Assembly: GCA_016718345.1 (NCBI GenBank)
Contig: JADKDN010000005.1
Location: 1 to 64,000, forward strand
Length of the DNA: 64,000 bases
Reading direction: 5' to 3'
Origin: Flavobacterium sp.
GTDB lineage: Bacteria > Bacteroidota > Bacteroidia > Flavobacteriales > Flavobacteriaceae
Each line of letters starts with the position of its first letter. The first letter of the stretch is position 1. The notes beneath the pieces were generated by a model. It was not told where the DNA came from. It ran no database searches and saw only the letters and a list, made by a program, of their open reading frames with translations. The position numbers and the translations under genes were made by a program. Positions 60,431 to 64,000 of the stretch are shown here, in pieces.

Positions 60431-63206
60431 ATGAAAAAACTTTTTCTTTTTCTGTCGTTTACTTTCTGTTGGGCACTTTCAGCCCAGACGGTGACAACAG
60501 TACCAGCAATCATTACGGATGATTACACGGGAATAATAACCATAACCTACGATCCTGCTGGTGGAGCTATGGCTACAGCAACCAATTGCTATGCACACAT
60601 TGGTGTTACCATTGGCGGTACCAAATGGCAATGCGCTCCCACTTGGAGAAGCGGTTTAGCTAAACATAAATTGGTTAAAGACGGAACCAAATGGGTCTTG
60701 ACTATCGATAATATGTACAATTATTTTACGAGTTGTCCTGGGAAATACCAAGAACTATCAATGGTGTTTAATGATGGGCCTGGGGGTACTAGAGAAGGAA
60801 AAACAGCCTCTGGAGGCGATTTCTTTATCACGATTGCTCCAGCTGGAGAGCTTAGCGTAAAGTTTGCTCCAACTTCTTCCTCAGGAGCGATAGCATCGGG
60901 GAGTACAGTAAATTTTTCTGCTGATGCTACTAGTTCATCAAATTTAGTGATTAAAAAGAATGGTATTACTGTTCAAACAGCTACAAACGCTACAACGATT
61001 TCGCATAGTGAAGTTTTAAGCACTACTGGTGATTATGTGTACACCGTTGAAGCCACTTCTGGAACTAAAACTGCTAGTGATACCCGCTCGGTTGCTATTA
61101 TTTCTAGCTCCCAAAATGTTCCAAGACCTTCAGGCTTAGTCGATGGAATTACGTATAATGCCACTGATAATACTAAAGCACATCTGTGCTTGTATTCTAA
61201 AGATAGGAGCAATGTATTGCCAGATAATGTTTTTGTTGTAGGAGATTTTAATAATTGGGCTATTTCAAATGCCTATCAATTAAAAAGAGATGGCGACACT
61301 GGTTATTGGTGGATTGAACTTACTGGCTTACAATCTGGAGTAGAATATGCTTTTCAATATGCAGTTAAAATTGGAACTAAATTAGTTAAAATTAGTGACC
61401 CATATTCTGAGAAAGTTTTGCACCCTGATGACCAATGGGAGCCTAAACAACAGTATCCAAATTTAAAGACATATCCTACACAAGGTGATGGTTATGTATC
61501 GGTATTGCAAACTAATAAAGCCAAATTTAATTGGAGTGCACAAACATTAAATTTTGTTAAACCTAATAAAGACAATCTTGTAATTTATGAATTATGGGTT
61601 CATGATTTTTCAGCACTACGCAGTTTTAATGCTATTATAGATAGATTGAGTTACCTTCAAAATTTAGGAGTGAATGCGATTCAAATTATGCCTGTGACCG
61701 AGTTTGAAGGAAATATCAGTTGGGGATACAATCCAACGCATTATTTTTCGGTTGATAAATCCTACGGAACGGAAAACGATTTGAAAAAGCTAATTGACGA
61801 ATGCCACAAACGCGGTATAGCAGTTATTTTGGATATGGTATTTAACCATACAACAGGTGCAGCACCTCAAGCTAAAATGTATTGGGGAACCAATTCTATT
61901 GCTACCAATAATCCGTGGTTCAACCAAATTGCTCCTCACGGTTCAAGCGTAAATCAAGATTACGATCATAACTTTACTCAAACGCGTTCTATGTTCAAGC
62001 GAGCGCTTAAATATTGGATTGACGAATACAAAGTAGATGGATACCGTATGGATATTTCACATGGATTTTGTGGTTCAGATTGCGGAAACCGAACCGAAAT
62101 CATGTTCGACTATTTCAACAACGGTGTAAAAGCAGGAAATCCAAATGCTTATTTTATTTTGGAGCATTGGGAAGAAACTCTGGAGAACGTCAAAATTACA
62201 TCAACTTTGGAATGATGTGTCACCTAAACAATACCAAAAGCTATGAGCAAACGGCTATGGGTTGGTTGAAAGAAGGGGATGATTTGAACAGTTCGAATCA
62301 AGATGGCTTTTGACCTACTGCGAAAGTCACGATGAAGAGAGAAACATGTATAAAGCCAAAACGTTTGGTAATGGAGCCACAATAAAAACAGTTGCAGGTT
62401 TCAGTAATAGAGCACCGCTAAATACCGCCTTTAATGTTTTATTAAACGGTTCGCACATGATGTGGATGTTCCAAGAATTAGCTTACGATTACAGTATTTT
62501 TAGCAATGCAGCAGGTGCAGCAGGAAATAGAACGGACCCAAAACCAATTCCAGAAAGTTTGAACTGGTATACCAATTCTACTCGAATGAATTCCTACCAA
62601 AAAATTGGACAGTTGATTCAATTGCGTACTCGAATTTTACCGAATGTTTTTCTGGTAATCCAACAAGTTCTGATTTAGGAACAGGTAAAGCTGCGAGAAG
62701 TGTAATTTGGGGTTCTGGAAATGAGCGTGTTTTTGTAGTTGGTAATTTTAATGCTCCTACGGATGGCGCAACCTATACGGGTGCCGTTTCAATTAGTTTG
62801 CCAGCGGGGAACAATTGGTTTGATTATATGGCTAACGGAAGTACTTCGATTGCAGCGGGAACCAATGTGAACTTGCAACCGGGTGAATTAAAAATTTATA
62901 CCGCTACACGTTATGCATTGCCTGAAGTTCCTACATCCTACACAGGGTTTACACTAGGTACTTGACAGATTTCCAGCAGATAGCATTTCTTTCTCGGCTT
63001 ACCCAACGTTGGTCGACGACATCATGACAATTGATACGAAGGAATCCATTAGAACTATTCAAGTGATTGGAATGAATGGAAGCAACTTTTCTCCAAAACT
63101 CAATGACACTAAAGTCGATTTGACTGAAGTATCCACAGGATTGTATTTGTTGCACGTTACATTCAATAATAGCAAAACTAAAACAGTAAAGTTCTGGAAG
63201 AAATAA
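60431..63206 (+). CDS. Secreted alpha-amylase (GH13) with T9SS sorting domain (frameshifted)
   Basis: Extracellular starch hydrolase. Signal peptide LFLFLSFTFCWALSAQ, then N-terminal beta domains, then an E-set/CBM48-like domain (NVFVVGDFNNWAISNAYQLK). GH13 blocks: I LDMVFNHTTG, II KVDGYRMDISHGF (nucleophile Asp), III YFILEHWEE (acid/base Glu), IV TYCESHDEERN (HD). A GH13 C-terminal beta domain follows (GNERVFVVGNFNAPTDGATY) and a T9SS sorting domain ending LYLLHVTFNNSKTKTVKFWK. Breaks near ~62190, ~62310, ~62655 and ~62965 split it; joining gives ~925 residues. It is probably exported through T9SS and attached to the surface. Confidence 0.88.
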
Positions 63207-63232
63207 GAATTTTATGAAGTTCCCGAACAAGA

Positions 63233-63272
63233 AAATAACCTCTTCTTATTATAGAAGTGGTTATTTTTTTTG
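63233..63272 (+). terminator. Rho-independent terminator of the amylase gene
   Basis: AAATAACCTCTTC (63233-63245) pairs with GAAGTGGTTATTT (63254-63266) with one G-T wobble; a T-run follows. Confidence 0.9.
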
Positions 63273-63421
63273 GAGAGTAACTCTAATTTAGTTTGTGTTT
63301 TTTTCTTAATTAAATGCTAGACCAACAATTAAGTTTATAGAATTTGTTTTATAGTGTTCCTCCATCCCTTACATCTATTTTTTTATTTAAGATATATAAG
63401 CAGATACGATTAAGAAGAGTT

Positions 63422-64000
63422 TTATATTTTGATTAACTTTTTTGTAATTGTTTCATTTTTAGTTTTAATCTTCACAAAGTAAATACCACTTGATAAATCA
63501 TTAAGTTCAATTTTTGTATGCTTGTTCTTTAGATAGTCAATTCTACAAATTTGTCCAACTTCATTGTAAAATTCTGCAATTGTATCTTCTGAAAATTCAT
63601 TTTTTAAATTTATTTCCAAATAATCTTTACATGGATTAGGAAACAAATAGGAAACATTATTGTATTCAATATTCTCTATTTCTAAATTAGGACAAGAAAT
63701 TAATATTGGAATATTTACGTTTGCATTATTTCCATCACCCAACTGACCATAAAAACTTCCACCCCAAGTCCATAAGGAATAATCAGTTTTTAAAGAAATT
63801 GTATGGTAGCTTGCCTCAATATTAAGCCATTCGTTATTATTACTAATTTGAGTTGGGATGTTTTTACTTATAAATGTTCCATCACCTAATTGTCCATAAT
63901 CATTAAGACCCCATGTCCATAGTGATCCATTTGTTTTTTTTGCAATTGAATGACTATCTCCGGCAAATATTTCCAGCCAGTCAGAAGCTGAACCAGTCTG
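63422..64000 (-). CDS. RCC1-repeat protein with T9SS sorting domain (5' end outside window)
   Basis: The frame is open to the window edge, so only the C-terminal 192 residues are seen. RCC1 propeller repeats: GSLWTWGLNDYGQLGDGTFI and YSLWTWGGSFYGQLGDGNNA, about 55 residues apart. A T9SS sorting domain follows: SYLFPNPCKDYLEINLKNE ... DLSSGIYFVKIKTKNETITK, ending KKLIKI. It is probably an exported multi-blade protein. The number of repeats and the start are not in this window. Confidence 0.85.
   Translation of the reverse strand, partial: QTGSASDWLEIFAGDSHSIAKKTNGSLWTWGLNDYGQLGDGTFISKNIPTQISNNNEWLNIEASYHTISLKTDYSLWTWGGSFYGQLGDGNNANVNIPILISCPNLEIENIEYNNVSYLFPNPCKDYLEINLKNEFSEDTIAEFYNEVGQICRIDYLKNKHTKIELNDLSSGIYFVKIKTKNETITKKLIKI

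Noticed and set aside
1..64000. CRISPR arrays, insertion sequences, prophage genes, toxin-antitoxin or defence islands
   Set aside because: No regularly spaced repeats, transposase, integrase, phage structural or nuclease/defence gene families were recognised in either strand.

Overview
The window is a piece of a Bacteroidetes chromosome, most likely Flavobacterium or a close relative. Evidence: AT-rich DNA; promoters of the TTTG-N19-TAnnTTTG type; secreted proteins with type IX secretion (T9SS) C-terminal sorting domains; a fused SecDF; bacillithiol deacetylase BshB1; a 7TMR-DISM hybrid histidine kinase; and many family-level matches typical of flavobacteria. It is essentially all chromosomal core with one AT-richer glycosyltransferase block. 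I see no prophage, CRISPR array, insertion sequence or rRNA.

Layout. 0-10 kb: CarboxypepD_reg-like protein, DEAD-box helicase, damaged RdgB/HAM1, hybrid histidine kinase, T9SS endonuclease I, long-chain acyl-CoA synthetase, small tyrosine phosphatase. 10-20 kb: PurL, beta-helix lipoprotein, hotdog thioesterase + isochorismate synthase (menaquinone entry), BshB1, tRNA-His, M28 peptidase, dienelactone hydrolase. 20-28 kb: DUF892 protein and a surface-polysaccharide block (GT4, several GT2, a methyltransferase, a membrane protein), partly badly broken. 28-34 kb: FtsE, a ~1000-residue TPR protein and an outer-membrane barrel protein, with a small four-helix-bundle (23S rRNA IVP family) gene wedged between the last two. 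34-40 kb: GreA-like protein, then gatC-like, gatA and one long gatB::aspS fusion gene: all parts needed to make amidated tRNA in one transcription unit. 40-50 kb: dipeptide epimerase, GyrB, malate dehydrogenase, SecDF, metallophosphoesterase. 50-57 kb: folE - IVP gene - cysS - yidD - lgt on the minus strand, an aminotransferase, a retropepsin-like/PDZ protein and a DUF1573 protein. 57-64 kb: ValS, a T9SS alpha-amylase and the 3' end of an RCC1-repeat T9SS protein.

More than 25 genes, including essential ones (valS, cysS, gatA, gatB::aspS), carry frameshifts. Where I could repair them they are mostly single-base losses in homopolymers. I read these as sequencing/assembly errors and give full gene spans, not the fragments. 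Two housekeeping genes (rdgB, cysS) also lack an internal block, and one glycosyltransferase is corrupted throughout.

The most interesting signals are (1) the GatB::AspRS fusion, a covalent 'transamidosome' next to gatC and gatA; and (2) a set of intergenic elements whose arms are degenerate short tandem repeats (unit about 6, 7 or 9 nt) in inverted orientation. Two of these enclose an IVP-family ORF and sit inside otherwise ordinary gene neighbourhoods; two are empty.
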